Part shown: positions 23,725 through 32,499 of the stretch, piece after piece
Numbering within the stretch: position 1 is the first letter of the stretch
Layout of the letters: each line of letters begins with the position of its first letter
From: Clostridium sp. UBA4108
GTDB lineage: Bacteria > Bacillota > Clostridia > Clostridiales > Clostridiaceae
Length of the DNA stretch: 64,000 nucleotides
NCBI GenBank assembly: GCA_002381695.1
Contig: DFXM01000011.1
Coordinates: forward strand, 17,190-81,189
Direction of reading: 5' to 3'
Program-made: the position numbers and the translations under genes
The notes under the pieces: generated by a model
Databases searched by the model: none
What the model saw: only the letters and a program-made list of their open reading frames with translations
What the model was told of the DNA's origin: nothing

Positions 23725-24241
23725 TGATTTATCATGTAGCATAATAAAAGATTTATTACCTATATATTTTGATGGAATTGCAAGTGAAAAAACTAATATA
23801 TATGTAAAAGAACATTTAAGCCAATGTAGCTCTTGCCAAAGTGAATATAAAAAACTTTATGAAATTGGAGAAAAAAACGGACAAACGATTAAAAATGAAG
23901 CCATCTCTATAAAAATATTAAAAAGGAAGTTAATTTTTGGCTTAATTACAGTTATTGTGCTTGGAGCCCTTTTAATAGGCATAGCTGTGTTTTCAGATTC
24001 TTACAGATCAATGCGTAGCTATTCAATATTAGAAACAATATCAATATTACCCCTCTATATATGCCTATACTTCTTACCTCTATTTGGAATATTCGTAGCT
24101 ATCCTCTGGAGAAAGACTATTTCTGAAAAAGAAAATGCATTTTGGCCTAATGTTGTTGTCTCATTTCTGGTAATATGGCTTATATTTCAAATACTCTTCT
24201 TATTATGGCGTTTTTTCTTAATAATAAGAATTTTTCTCTAG
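23717..24241 (+). CDS. zinc-finger anti-sigma-like membrane protein
   Basis: A 174-residue protein. The first 45 residues are the zf-HC2 anti-sigma zinc finger (SCSIIKDLLPIYFDG, then HLSQCSSCQSEY with the HxxxCxxC ligand set). Three or four membrane spans follow from about residue 75 (FGLITVIVLGALLIGIAVF, ISILPLYICLYFLPLFGIF, VVSFLVIWLIFQILFLLW). Such proteins hold an ECF sigma factor at the membrane until a signal arrives. The start overlaps the end of the truncated sigma gene and has AAGGAGGATGCAAA before it. With its sigma broken it may now be idle. Confidence 0.8.
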   Translation: MNSDLSCSIIKDLLPIYFDGIASEKTNIYVKEHLSQCSSCQSEYKKLYEIGEKNGQTIKNEAISIKILKRKLIFGLITVIVLGALLIGIAVFSDSYRSMRSYSILETISILPLYICLYFLPLFGIFVAILWRKTISEKENAFWPNVVVSFLVIWLIFQILFLLWRFFLIIRIFL

Positions 24242-24261
24242 GTAAGGGGGGAGTTACAGTT

Positions 24262-24765
24262 ATGAAAGAAAATCTATCTTGTGAAATTATTCAAGATTTG
24301 TTACCAAATTATATTGAAGGTATGCTTAGCAATGAAAGTGAAAAATTGGTTAGTGAGCATGTTGATAAATGTGTTTATTGTAAAAAAGAGTTGAAAAATA
24401 TGAATACATTAATTGAAATTAATCCTATTGAAGAAAGAAATGTAGATTATCTAAAAGGAATACATAAGAAGTGTAGAAATATTTTGCTGTACTGCATTAT
24501 TCTTAGCGTTATTGCGTTTTTAATTTGTGTATTTTATACTGAAAAAAATACTGATGAAGCTTTATGGACACTGATATTATACTTTTTTGTTTTGATAGTT
24601 ATGATTATGAAATATGGATTCCCTTTGTTTTTTGCAATAGCAAGTTTTTATTTGTACAAAAAAACAAATAATAAATGGATTCTGGTTATTTCCTTTATAT
24701 GTATTTTCTTATTTTTCTGTTCAATACTTTCTGTAGTAAAAAATGCACTTATTTACGGGCCTTGA
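24262..24765 (+). CDS. second zinc-finger anti-sigma-like membrane protein
   Basis: About 168 residues, starting at 24262 behind GGGGGGAG. It opens MKENLSCEIIQDLLPNYIEG with HVDKCVYCKKEL as the zf-HC2 HxxxCxxC finger. Membrane spans follow (NILLYCIILSVIAFLICVFY, WTLILYFFVLIVMIM, LVISFICIFLFFCSILSVV). The domain order matches the gene just upstream, so the two are tandem relatives with diverged membrane parts. Two anti-sigma-like genes for one broken sigma is odd. It starts 20 bases after the previous gene and is likely in the same transcript. Confidence 0.78.
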   Translation: MKENLSCEIIQDLLPNYIEGMLSNESEKLVSEHVDKCVYCKKELKNMNTLIEINPIEERNVDYLKGIHKKCRNILLYCIILSVIAFLICVFYTEKNTDEALWTLILYFFVLIVMIMKYGFPLFFAIASFYLYKKTNNKWILVISFICIFLFFCSILSVVKNALIYGP

Positions 24766-24890
24766 AAAATCGCCTGTTTTAGCTTGCTTTTTTCTTATTC
24801 ATCTAATGTTTTTATCAAGGAGTATTTTGAATATCACTTTTCAAGTACAAAAATCTCCACCGTATTTCTATATCGGCTCAAGGATAATAA

Positions 24891-24939
24891 TTCACTTTTA
24901 TATTAATTTATGATATAGTAAATACGGTTTAAGCCGTAT
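24891..24939 (+). promoter_or_regulatory. promoter with palindromic operator for the HD-domain gene
   Basis: TTCACT (24891-24896), 17 bases, TATAGT (24914-24919), then the perfect palindrome ATACGGTTTAAGCCGTAT (24922-24939) just after the -10. A related half, CCGTATTTC...CGGCT, lies at about 24859-24878. A repressor bound here would block transcription of the gene starting at 24993. The repressor is not identified. Confidence 0.5.
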
Positions 24940-24992
24940 AGATATAAACAATTATTTATTATATAAATCAGAATTTATAGGGAGGAATGAAT

Positions 24993-25556
24993 ATGGAAGC
25001 AAGAAAATTATTGGATGCATTATTGGTCGCTGAAAAGCTGAAAGATACAACTCGCCATTGCTATACTTCCGAAGGCAGACACGAGAGTGTTGCAGAACAT
25101 AGTTGGATGATGACATTGATGGCTTTCTTTATGAGGGATGAGTTCCCCGAAGCTGATATGGATAAGGTTATCAGAATGTGCATTATTCACGACTTAGGAG
25201 AATGTTTTACTGGAGATATTCCTACTTTTGAAAAGAACCAAGCCCACGAGCAAACCGAAGAAAACCTTCTGTATAGTTGGGTTCGTTCCTTATCGAAGGA
25301 ATATGCAGTAGAAATGCGAGAACTTTATGAGGAAATGGCAGAGCGTAAAACAGCTGAAGCTCAAATTTATAAAGCCATTGATGGCCTTGAAGCGTTGATT
25401 CAGCACAATTTCTCTGACTTGTCTACTTGGATTCCGAAAGAATTCGAACTCAATTTAACCTACGCAGATGATAAAGTTGCGTTCTCCGATTATTTGAAAT
25501 CTTTAAGACAAGCTATTCGTGAAGATACCATTAAAAAGATTGATGAAGCAAAGTAA
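24993..25556 (+). CDS. HD-domain phosphohydrolase (YfbR/HDDC2-like)
   Basis: About 187 residues, starting at the ATG at 24993, seven bases after GGGAGG (an earlier ATG is too close). Metal-binding HD residues are His in ESVAEHSWMMTL, the HD pair in CIIHDLGECFTGDIP, and a later Asp in KAIDGLEALIQH. This is the pattern of YfbR-type 5'-deoxynucleotidases, which remove phosphate from dNMPs and help control nucleotide pools. It is a single gene with its own promoter and terminator. Confidence 0.88.
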   Translation: MEARKLLDALLVAEKLKDTTRHCYTSEGRHESVAEHSWMMTLMAFFMRDEFPEADMDKVIRMCIIHDLGECFTGDIPTFEKNQAHEQTEENLLYSWVRSLSKEYAVEMRELYEEMAERKTAEAQIYKAIDGLEALIQHNFSDLSTWIPKEFELNLTYADDKVAFSDYLKSLRQAIREDTIKKIDEAK

Positions 25557-25607
25557 AACTCTGCGATAAATATCAGTTTTCTGTTTCTTTGTAAATTTAT
25601 AATTTCC

Positions 25608-25655
25608 TATAGAATAAGAGCTGATACTTTGTTGGTATCTGCTCTCTTCTATAGG
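25608..25655. terminator. bidirectional terminator between convergent genes
   Basis: CTATAGAA...AGAGCTGATAC, loop TTTGTTG, GTATCTGCTCT...CTATAG. It lies between the convergent ends of the HD-domain gene and the corrinoid activator gene. Confidence 0.7.
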
Positions 25656-25700
25656 GTTACACAATATTTTTCTTCTAAATTAATTGGGTTATAGGATTTC

Positions 25701-27497
25701 TTATTTATCTCCAAATATAAGACATTGTGAGAATAATTTTTCGTACCCCTCTGAGGCTCCAAGTTCCATGTATTCCATTTCACCTGCTAAGTCCTCTATT
25801 TCTTTCTTAACTTCAACAGACATAAGTGCCATATATGCTCCAGTTTTAGAAGAATTCCCTACATATACTAGTTTATCCTTTACCTCTTCTGGCAAAATTC
25901 CTGTTCCTACAAGGCTATCTGCTGGTAGGTGAGCCCCAAATTGTCCAGCTATCATCACCTTATCTAATTCACTCATATCAAGTCTAGCCTGTTTTAACAA
26001 GGCGTAAAACCCTGAAAGAAGAGCTCCTTTTGCTAATTGTACCTGACGAACATCCCCTTGAGTTATCAATAGCTGTTCTGGAGTACTTTTTAAAAGAAAT
26101 TCTCTTTTTTTCCCATTCAATTGTATCATGGGATAGCGATAATCAGATTCTTCTAGCTTTTCTTTTTTTATAAATGCTCCATCCTTTTTTACAATTCCTG
26201 TTCTAAGAAGTTCTTTCACTGCTGCTAGTATCCCACTTCCACATATACCTATAGGATCTTCCTCTCCTATAACCTTAAGGTCTATTCCATTTTCAGTGAT
26301 CACTACATCTTCAACAGCACCCTCTGCTGCTCTCATCCCTGAACTTATATTCATTCCTTCTAGTGCTGGTCCTGCTGCACAAGAACAGGAAAGTAATCTT
26401 CCCCTCTTAGACAAAACTATCTCTCCATTGGTTCCAATATCTATAAATAGTATATTTTCATCAGATTTATGCAATTCACAAACATAGGCGCCTGCAACTA
26501 TATCAGCTCCAATGTAAGAGGATACAGAAGGAAGGCAATAAACTCTTGCACACTTAGCAGCCTTTATACCAATGTCACTTGCTGATATATTTTTTGCCTT
26601 TGTAAATACGGGAGCATATGGAGACTTTCCAATTGATGTTGCATCAATCCCTAAAAGAAAATGTAACATGGTACAGTTTGCCGCAATAGAAATTTCATAA
26701 ATACTTTCTTTTTTTACTTTTCCCTCACTACATAACTCTTCAATCATCTCATTAATAGCATCTACAATAGTTTTCTGTAATTCTTCTTTTGAACTCTCTG
26801 GATGCTCTAATTCATAGGTTATTCTAGTTAAAACATCTAACCCAAACTTCTTTTGGGGATTAATTCTTGAAGCTGTAGCTAATTCCTCACCATTGTTCAT
26901 ATCAATTAATGCTGCAATCACCGTTGTAGTTCCAATATCAATGGCAACGCCATAAAGAAACTCAGTAGTATCCCCTGCTTCAAGGGCAATTAACTCACTG
27001 TGATTAAATACTCCAGTTACAGCTCCATAGCTGCTTTCATAATCTCTTAGTAACTTCCAGCTGACCTTTTTAGACCCAAGGGCCTCACATAAAGAATCTT
27101 CAAAAGGACTTTGAGTTTCTAACGTAGGCATTTTTATTTCAAAGTTTTTTTTACAAAGGGCAGGATTAAACTTAAATTCAGGTACATATCCAGTAGTAAG
27201 TATTTTATGCTTTCTTTCTTTTTGCAGAATTTCAATTGTAATATCTTCTTCTGGTACTACCAAGCAGGAAAGTCTTATGCCTGTGTCTATTTCATCTTCT
27301 TTCAATAGTTTTCTTTCCGTTTGCGAAAGAGGAGGAAGATTTCCTTCCAACACTCTTACCTTACATTTCCCACAAGAACCATTCCCATTACAAGGATTGT
27401 CTACAAAAATATCATTTTCTAATAAAAGCTGTAGTAAGTTTTTCTTTGGAACATACTCAAAATGCTTACCTAACTGCTTAATAAAAATCTTAGGCAT
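25701..27497 (-). CDS. reductive activator of corrinoid protein (RACo-type ASKHA ATPase)
   Basis: A 598-residue protein. It has a plant-type [2Fe-2S] ferredoxin domain at the N-terminus with Cys36, Cys42, Cys45 and Cys78. An ASKHA-type ATPase core follows, with GVAIDIGTTTVIAALID and FIDIGTNGEIVLSKRG as the phosphate loops and IGICGSGILAAV. RACo-type proteins use ATP and an electron to bring oxidised Co(II) corrinoid back to Co(I) so that methyl transfer can resume. Its start lies two bases from the end of the upstream methyltransferase gene, the last in a six-gene unit. This fits repair of the corrinoid protein encoded two genes upstream. Confidence 0.92.
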   Translation of the reverse strand: MPKIFIKQLGKHFEYVPKKNLLQLLLENDIFVDNPCNGNGSCGKCKVRVLEGNLPPLSQTERKLLKEDEIDTGIRLSCLVVPEEDITIEILQKERKHKILTTGYVPEFKFNPALCKKNFEIKMPTLETQSPFEDSLCEALGSKKVSWKLLRDYESSYGAVTGVFNHSELIALEAGDTTEFLYGVAIDIGTTTVIAALIDMNNGEELATASRINPQKKFGLDVLTRITYELEHPESSKEELQKTIVDAINEMIEELCSEGKVKKESIYEISIAANCTMLHFLLGIDATSIGKSPYAPVFTKAKNISASDIGIKAAKCARVYCLPSVSSYIGADIVAGAYVCELHKSDENILFIDIGTNGEIVLSKRGRLLSCSCAAGPALEGMNISSGMRAAEGAVEDVVITENGIDLKVIGEEDPIGICGSGILAAVKELLRTGIVKKDGAFIKKEKLEESDYRYPMIQLNGKKREFLLKSTPEQLLITQGDVRQVQLAKGALLSGFYALLKQARLDMSELDKVMIAGQFGAHLPADSLVGTGILPEEVKDKLVYVGNSSKTGAYMALMSVEVKKEIEDLAGEMEYMELGASEGYEKLFSQCLIFGDK

Positions 27498-27499
27498 TT

Positions 27500-28519
27500 C
27501 TATAGCATCTCCTTTTTTAAAGTCTCAAGCATTGCTTTAACATTTGTAAGAGGAGATTTCATTCCAAGTCCACAGGCAGGAGAAATTATATTCACTCCAT
27601 CTTTAACACATTTTTTAGTCAAATCAGAAATCTTCTTAGGCTCTCCAAATTCAATTGCATAAGTACTTACATTCCCCATAAGTAATCTGTCGCCTAAATT
27701 CTTTCGTGCTTCATTCATACTAACAATGGAGTCAAAGCTTAGAACATCACTTTTTATTTTATTTACCTCTTTATACACATTTTTCATTTGACCACATATG
27801 TGTACAATGGTTTTTCCCTTTACTTCTTGAATACCATCAATAAGCTTATTAATATATTTTACAGCAAATTCTTCAAATAGCTTTGGTCCTAAGATTTCAC
27901 CAGTTCCACTAGGGTCAGAAATAGCAATTATATCTGCCCCTGCTTCTATTTGCTTCTTTGCAAACAGAATTAATTGATTAGTAACATAATCAAGATATTT
28001 ATGAGCTTCTTCATTATTTTTCCTGAGCTCTTTATAAAATACTACAGGTTCCACAACAGAACTAGCAGTGCTTATTGGTCCTGTTAAATTCCCTATAATA
28101 GGAACATTACTTCCCTTTGCTTTTAATAATTTAATTGCATCAATAACTACTTTAGCTCTTCCCTGTTGAAAATTAATCTCACGAAGTCTACTCCATTCCT
28201 TTACTGAAGCTATTGCATACTCCGCAACATGAGGTTCATAGATGTTTGTCCCCATATTCACTGTTGCTCCAAACTCTTCAGATTCAATAGTCATACAAAA
28301 AGGAACTCCGTAATTTTCAAAACAGCCCTTTTCATATACTGCGGCAGCTAAATCAGCCATGGTTTGCGCACTACTATGAGCCTTTGAAAAATCTATTCCA
28401 AGGTCTTCAATTATTTCTGTTGTAACCATATTCATCATGCCACCAGGACAAATACATGGAACTCTATCAACCTGTTCTCTGTTGAAAACCATATTTAATC
28501 GTTCTCTTGGAGATATCAT
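27500..28519 (-). CDS. UroD-family corrinoid-dependent methyltransferase (MtbA/CmuC-like) A
   Basis: A 339-residue protein of the uroporphyrinogen-decarboxylase superfamily, in the methyltransferase branch (MtaA/MtbA/CmuC/VdmB-like). The zinc site typical of this branch is visible: His240 and Cys242 in TIVHICGQMK and Cys316 in ISPACGLG. The barrel includes VPIIGNLTGPISTA and IISPACGLGMKSPL. These enzymes move a methyl group between a substrate or thiol and a corrinoid. It lies 15 bases after the corrinoid protein gene. Which of the two zinc-site UroD proteins takes the methyl donor (MT1) and which passes the methyl on (MT2) cannot be read here. Confidence 0.87.
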   Translation of the reverse strand: MISPRERLNMVFNREQVDRVPCICPGGMMNMVTTEIIEDLGIDFSKAHSSAQTMADLAAAVYEKGCFENYGVPFCMTIESEEFGATVNMGTNIYEPHVAEYAIASVKEWSRLREINFQQGRAKVVIDAIKLLKAKGSNVPIIGNLTGPISTASSVVEPVVFYKELRKNNEEAHKYLDYVTNQLILFAKKQIEAGADIIAISDPSGTGEILGPKLFEEFAVKYINKLIDGIQEVKGKTIVHICGQMKNVYKEVNKIKSDVLSFDSIVSMNEARKNLGDRLLMGNVSTYAIEFGEPKKISDLTKKCVKDGVNIISPACGLGMKSPLTNVKAMLETLKKEML

Positions 28520-28534
28520 ATTACATCCTTCTTT

Positions 28535-29191
28535 CTAAGCTATATTAAGCATTTTTTTGGCTAGCTTTACTGCCTCCACTGCATTAGAAGTATACCCATC
28601 TGCACCAATGGTATCTGCAAATTTTTGAGAAATTGGTCCTCCACCTATAAGGACTTTAACTTGCTCTCTAATTCCTGCTTCCTTTAATAATTCAATAACT
28701 TTTCCCATTCCTGACATAGTTGTTGTCATTAAGGTTGACATGCATACAAAAGAAGCGTTAACTTCTCTAGCTTTGTCTACAAAACTTTTAAGTGGAACAT
28801 CCCTTCCTAAATCAATCATTTCAAAACCAGCCGTCTCCATCATAATCTTTACTAGATTCTTTCCTATGTCATGGGTGTCTCCTTCTACAACTCCAATAAC
28901 TCCCTTTGGTTTGCTGTTTCCTTCTTCTTCTATAGGAAGATGAGGTCTTAATATTGATAGCCCTTCATACATTGCATCTGAGCATAGTAATACATCTGTT
29001 ACGAAATATTCTTCCTCTTCATATAATTGACTTGCACGGTTCATACCATCTACAAGTCCCTCCATAATACCATCAAAAACTGTATAATTTGCCTCTACAT
29101 ATTCCTCACAGGCTTCTATTACCTCTTCTTCTTCCATTTCTAATACGCCATCGGATAATCTTTTTACTAACTGTTCTTTAGATGCTGCCAT
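28535..29191 (-). CDS. corrinoid (B12-binding) methyl-carrier protein
   Basis: A 218-residue MtaC/MtbC-type corrinoid protein. The N-terminal ~88 residues form the helical cap domain (EQLVKRLSDGVLEMEEEEVI). The C-terminal B12 domain has the cobalt-binding motif DxHxxG: Asp105, His107 and Gly110 in VEGDTHDIGKN. VLIGGGPISQKFADTIGADG near the end binds the dimethylbenzimidazole tail. It carries the methyl group between the UroD-family enzymes on either side and would be reactivated by the RACo-type protein. Confidence 0.95.
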   Translation of the reverse strand: MAASKEQLVKRLSDGVLEMEEEEVIEACEEYVEANYTVFDGIMEGLVDGMNRASQLYEEEEYFVTDVLLCSDAMYEGLSILRPHLPIEEEGNSKPKGVIGVVEGDTHDIGKNLVKIMMETAGFEMIDLGRDVPLKSFVDKAREVNASFVCMSTLMTTTMSGMGKVIELLKEAGIREQVKVLIGGGPISQKFADTIGADGYTSNAVEAVKLAKKMLNIA

Positions 29192-29235
29192 TATTTTTCC
29201 TCCATTTTAATTACAAAATTTTTTAAGCATATATT

Positions 29236-30306
29236 TTACATGAAATTTTTCGGATCTATTGGCCACTTTCCATATTTTCTTGCAGAGGCCATAAATTGAT
29301 CAATGTTCTCTAAAGGAACACTTCCAGAAAGGTCGCAACCCGATGCTAAAATATAGCCGCAAGGACTATCATAAGCCTTTTGCATACAGGTTTTTACTGC
29401 AGAATCTACCTCTTGTGTACTTCCTAAAATTAGAACTTCTACTGGGTCTACATTGCCTAGAATTGGAACTTTATCTCCTACTTCTTGCTTTGTATAAGCT
29501 AAATCAACTCTATTATCTATACTTAACATATCGCAGCCGGACTTTACCATGTCCCCTACTATTGATGTTGTATCTCCACAAATATGATAGCAAACTAAGC
29601 CTTTTGCCTCATGAATATCCTTCATTAAATCTATAGTATAAGGTAATACAAATTCTAAATATTGTTTTCTATTAAGAATTGTTCCTGATGCAATTGGATC
29701 ACATAACAATATAAGAACTCCTCGTTTTATAAATTCTCTACATATCATCTTTAATGCTTCTGTACAAAATTTAATTAACTCATGTGCCTTTTCTGGATTT
29801 TTTCTAGTTGCTCTTAAAAAATTTTCTGTTTTATAAATACTTGCTGCTGCAGTAAAAGGACCAGATATTAAAACCCCCGTTGGAACCTCTTTTCCTAATT
29901 TATCAATTAATATTTCTGCAGTCTCAATATGTAATTGGAAAGCTTTATCATTTTTTAGTTCTAATTTTGACATATCAAGCTTATCTATATCATTTAAATC
30001 CTCTAAAACATAACTCATAATTGCTGGTACAGATTCCTCTGGATCATTCATCTTGCTACCTAATGCAATACCTATCCCATGCAACCCATATTCAACCAAT
30101 AATAAATCGTTTCCAAACCTTTCATAACAAGCTATCTGCGCTTTAGCTTCATTTAATGCACTACTTCTTTTCTCTTTGTGGGTCATTCCTAATGCTAGTC
30201 CAGACATAGAGCAAACTACAGGCATTGCAAGTATTCTATCCATAGGTTTTCCTGTCATAAAGGCAGTTAACCTTTCAAGTGGTGTCATTTTATCATCCTT
30301 GTGCAT
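29236..30306 (-). CDS. UroD-family corrinoid-dependent methyltransferase B
   Basis: A 356-residue relative of MtaA/MtbA. The zinc site is His241 and Cys243 in VCYHICGDTTS, with Cys324 in LASGCDLSGSVP, so all three ligands are present as in the other zinc-site paralogue. The start MHKDDKMTPLERLTAFMTGK and the strand PTGVLISGPFTAAAS are typical. It precedes the corrinoid gene by 44 bases. It differs clearly in sequence from the 339-residue paralogue, consistent with one loading the corrinoid and the other unloading it. Confidence 0.87.
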   Translation of the reverse strand: MHKDDKMTPLERLTAFMTGKPMDRILAMPVVCSMSGLALGMTHKEKRSSALNEAKAQIACYERFGNDLLLVEYGLHGIGIALGSKMNDPEESVPAIMSYVLEDLNDIDKLDMSKLELKNDKAFQLHIETAEILIDKLGKEVPTGVLISGPFTAAASIYKTENFLRATRKNPEKAHELIKFCTEALKMICREFIKRGVLILLCDPIASGTILNRKQYLEFVLPYTIDLMKDIHEAKGLVCYHICGDTTSIVGDMVKSGCDMLSIDNRVDLAYTKQEVGDKVPILGNVDPVEVLILGSTQEVDSAVKTCMQKAYDSPCGYILASGCDLSGSVPLENIDQFMASARKYGKWPIDPKNFM

Positions 30307-30351
30307 ATACTACCATCCCCTTATCCATTTTATGTATCTTTAAAATGATTT

Positions 30352-31221
30352 TTAAAGCAATTCAATAGTTTTAATAACCCCATCTTTCAACTGAAAGTCT
30401 TTATTTTTCATGCATGTTTGTCCAACAAATTTTACTAGTCCAATAGCCTTTATGCAGCCTTCTTCATAGTTTGAAGGTGCTCCTAAGGAAACATCCTTCC
30501 ACACTGCTTTATCAGTTCCTAGTAAAGAAAAAGTAGTTTTTGGACAAAGTACTATTAGCATTTCTTCATCTATGATTTTATCCACTGTTTTTAATAAAGG
30601 ATAAGTAAACATTTTCACTACTTGTTCTGCAAATTTTGGTCCAAGAATATTAACTCCCCCAGAAGAATCAGCATAGCTAATTATGTTTACCCCCGCTTTT
30701 TGTGCTTCTTCTATAAATTCAATTATTTCATGTTGAAACTTATTAAAAACTTCCTTAATTAACTCTGGATTCTTTCTAAAGGTTTTGAAAACCACCGTTG
30801 GTTCAATTAACACATTCATTATTGTAAATGGTCCCGAAACATTTAAAACCACATTTTCACCTTGATCTCTCAAATACTTACAAGCCTTTAAAACTTCAGA
30901 AATTCTTCCTTTTGAAAAATCAATTTTAGGTAAAGCCAACAATTCTTCTATAGTTGTGCAAATATATTCCTTTGCTCTTGGCCCTATGTTCTCATCTCCA
31001 AGATTAACTTTTCCCCCTAGTGCCTCTCCTTCCACAGTATGACAGAAGGGTAGTATACAAACATTGGACTTATAATATTCCTTAAGCTCCTTGGCAAGTA
31101 TCACCATACTATCCCAATTTTTAAAAGTATCTGGAAATTTTAAATTGTTTTTCTCAATAATTTCTTTGCTAATTTCCTGTTCGTTGCCATATGTACATTT
31201 ATAATCAATTATTTTCCCCAT
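30352..31221 (-). CDS. UroD-family protein with a degenerate zinc site
   Basis: A 289-residue UroD-superfamily protein, shorter than its two neighbours because the N-terminal ~40 residues are missing. The fold is clear: VVLNVSGPFTIMNVLIEP and GVNIISYADSSGGVNILGPK resemble the paralogues. Where they have His-x-Cys, this one has Val224-Leu-Cys226 (LIVLCPKTT), so the zinc-binding histidine is lost; a late Cys273 remains (GQTCMKN). It may bind the substrate or corrinoid protein without methyl transfer chemistry, or use another metal site. The third UroD gene in one operon is unusual. Confidence 0.8.
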   Translation of the reverse strand: MGKIIDYKCTYGNEQEISKEIIEKNNLKFPDTFKNWDSMVILAKELKEYYKSNVCILPFCHTVEGEALGGKVNLGDENIGPRAKEYICTTIEELLALPKIDFSKGRISEVLKACKYLRDQGENVVLNVSGPFTIMNVLIEPTVVFKTFRKNPELIKEVFNKFQHEIIEFIEEAQKAGVNIISYADSSGGVNILGPKFAEQVVKMFTYPLLKTVDKIIDEEMLIVLCPKTTFSLLGTDKAVWKDVSLGAPSNYEEGCIKAIGLVKFVGQTCMKNKDFQLKDGVIKTIELL

Positions 31222-31238
31222 GGTACTCCTCCAATTTA

Positions 31239-32150
31239 TTAATAGAAAATTTCTACTATTTTTTTCTTATCTAAGTTACTACCAATTATGGTTACTTTTG
31301 TGGTTTTTACTGTTTCTAAATACTCCCAATTATAATGGTGTGGAGTATAATCAAAGTAAACCAGTTTCTTTGTAGAAAGCTGAACAATTCCCTTAGCTCT
31401 TACAATAAAACCATACTCCTGCTGATTTAAAGAAAGTAATATTTTATCTATCTCTTCCTCTGAAAAAGCCCTTAGCTTATCTATAGAAAAAGTTTCAAAC
31501 ATCTTATTAGCTGTCAGAAAAGCAGGCCTATCCTTTAACTCAATCTCATAAGATTCCATACTGTTTATTGTTTCAACAATTTCTTCCCCTGATAAAGAAA
31601 TCCATGGCTCTTTAAAAATTGTAGCCTTTGGATTTATTAAACTTATTTTCCCGATAATCTCTTCAACTTCACTATCCACTAGATTCTCAAAATGACTTAA
31701 AAAAATCATCTGAGCATTTTCGATTTGGTCTAAATAAAAACTTCCAAAGTTCTCACTGTAATCATTGAAGGAATTTACATCTACAATGGTGATTACATCC
31801 TTAATCCTTATGTTTAAGGCTGAATTTAAGGAAACCTTATTACAAACCTTTAGTATATCTGATAAACTACCTACACCAGAAGGCTCAATAAATATATTAT
31901 CTGGTTTATACCCTAAGACTAACTCTTCTAATGCTTTTTTAAAATTTTCTGTGACAGTACAACAAATACATCCAGAATAAATCTCTTTAATTGGAAGACT
32001 ATGCTGTATTAAATCTCCATCAATACCAATATTGCCAAATTCATTTTCGATTAAAGCATTGCTTCCTTGCATATTTGGAATTACCTTATTTAAAAATGTT
32101 GTCTTTCCACAACCTAAAAATCCCGAAATAATATTTATGTTAGTACCCAT
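31239..32150 (-). CDS. CobW/G3E-family GTPase
   Basis: About 303 residues, starting at 32150 behind GGAGGGG. Walker A is GFLGCGKTTF and the metal-binding CxCC motif, typical of G3E chaperones, is in SGCICCTV. The C-terminal domain ends in the CobW_C-like KGIVQLSTKKLVYFDYTPHH. G3E GTPases deliver metals (zinc, cobalt or nickel) to target proteins. As first gene of the corrinoid operon, it could load zinc into the two UroD-type methyltransferases or cobalt into corrinoid metabolism. Only the family is seen directly; the client is inference. Confidence 0.9.
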   Translation of the reverse strand: MGTNINIISGFLGCGKTTFLNKVIPNMQGSNALIENEFGNIGIDGDLIQHSLPIKEIYSGCICCTVTENFKKALEELVLGYKPDNIFIEPSGVGSLSDILKVCNKVSLNSALNIRIKDVITIVDVNSFNDYSENFGSFYLDQIENAQMIFLSHFENLVDSEVEEIIGKISLINPKATIFKEPWISLSGEEIVETINSMESYEIELKDRPAFLTANKMFETFSIDKLRAFSEEEIDKILLSLNQQEYGFIVRAKGIVQLSTKKLVYFDYTPHHYNWEYLETVKTTKVTIIGSNLDKKKIVEIFY

Positions 32151-32283
32151 AATTCCCCTCCGTACATCCAATCCTCTTTATTATATCTTTTACACTTAAA
32201 GCAGTCTAATTTGAATTTTAAATATAAAGTTATGACTTAATTGAATTCACCTATACATTAAACTTCATTATATTTTCATCTGT

Positions 32284-32400
32284 GACTTTAATATTAAAGA
32301 TGGAATGAAAATTATGACAGCAGGTTTTTTAGGAGTAGGTGCTCCATTAAAGATGATAGATGCATTAGCAGAGACAAATGTTAAAATTTTACATGAATAG
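32284..32400 (+). pseudogene. fragment of a CoA-transferase alpha subunit (AtoD/CtfA-like)
   Basis: The plus strand reads DFNIKDGMKIMTAGFLGVGA then PLKMIDALAETNVKILHE and a stop. KDGMxIMxGGFLGxGxPxxLIDAL is the N-terminal glycine-rich loop of 3-oxoacid CoA-transferase alpha subunits. Only ~39 codons remain. Confidence 0.7.
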
Positions 32401-32435
32401 AGTGCAATCCCTTGTTCAAGAAATGCACTCTATTC
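32395..32435 (+). terminator. terminator after the CoA-transferase fragment
   Basis: GAATAGAGTGCA and TGCACTCTATTC, perfect 12-base arms around 17 bases, next to the stop of the CoA-transferase fragment. Confidence 0.65.
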
Positions 32436-32499
32436 ATGTTCTTCATATTCATTTATTCAAAGGAATAATTTTCTTAACAGTGATAGATATCAGATAACC

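Noticed and set aside
32151..32283. Cobalamin riboswitch before the corrinoid operon
   Set aside because: No B12-box-like sequence (GCCACTG) or suitable long leader is visible upstream of the CobW-like gene.
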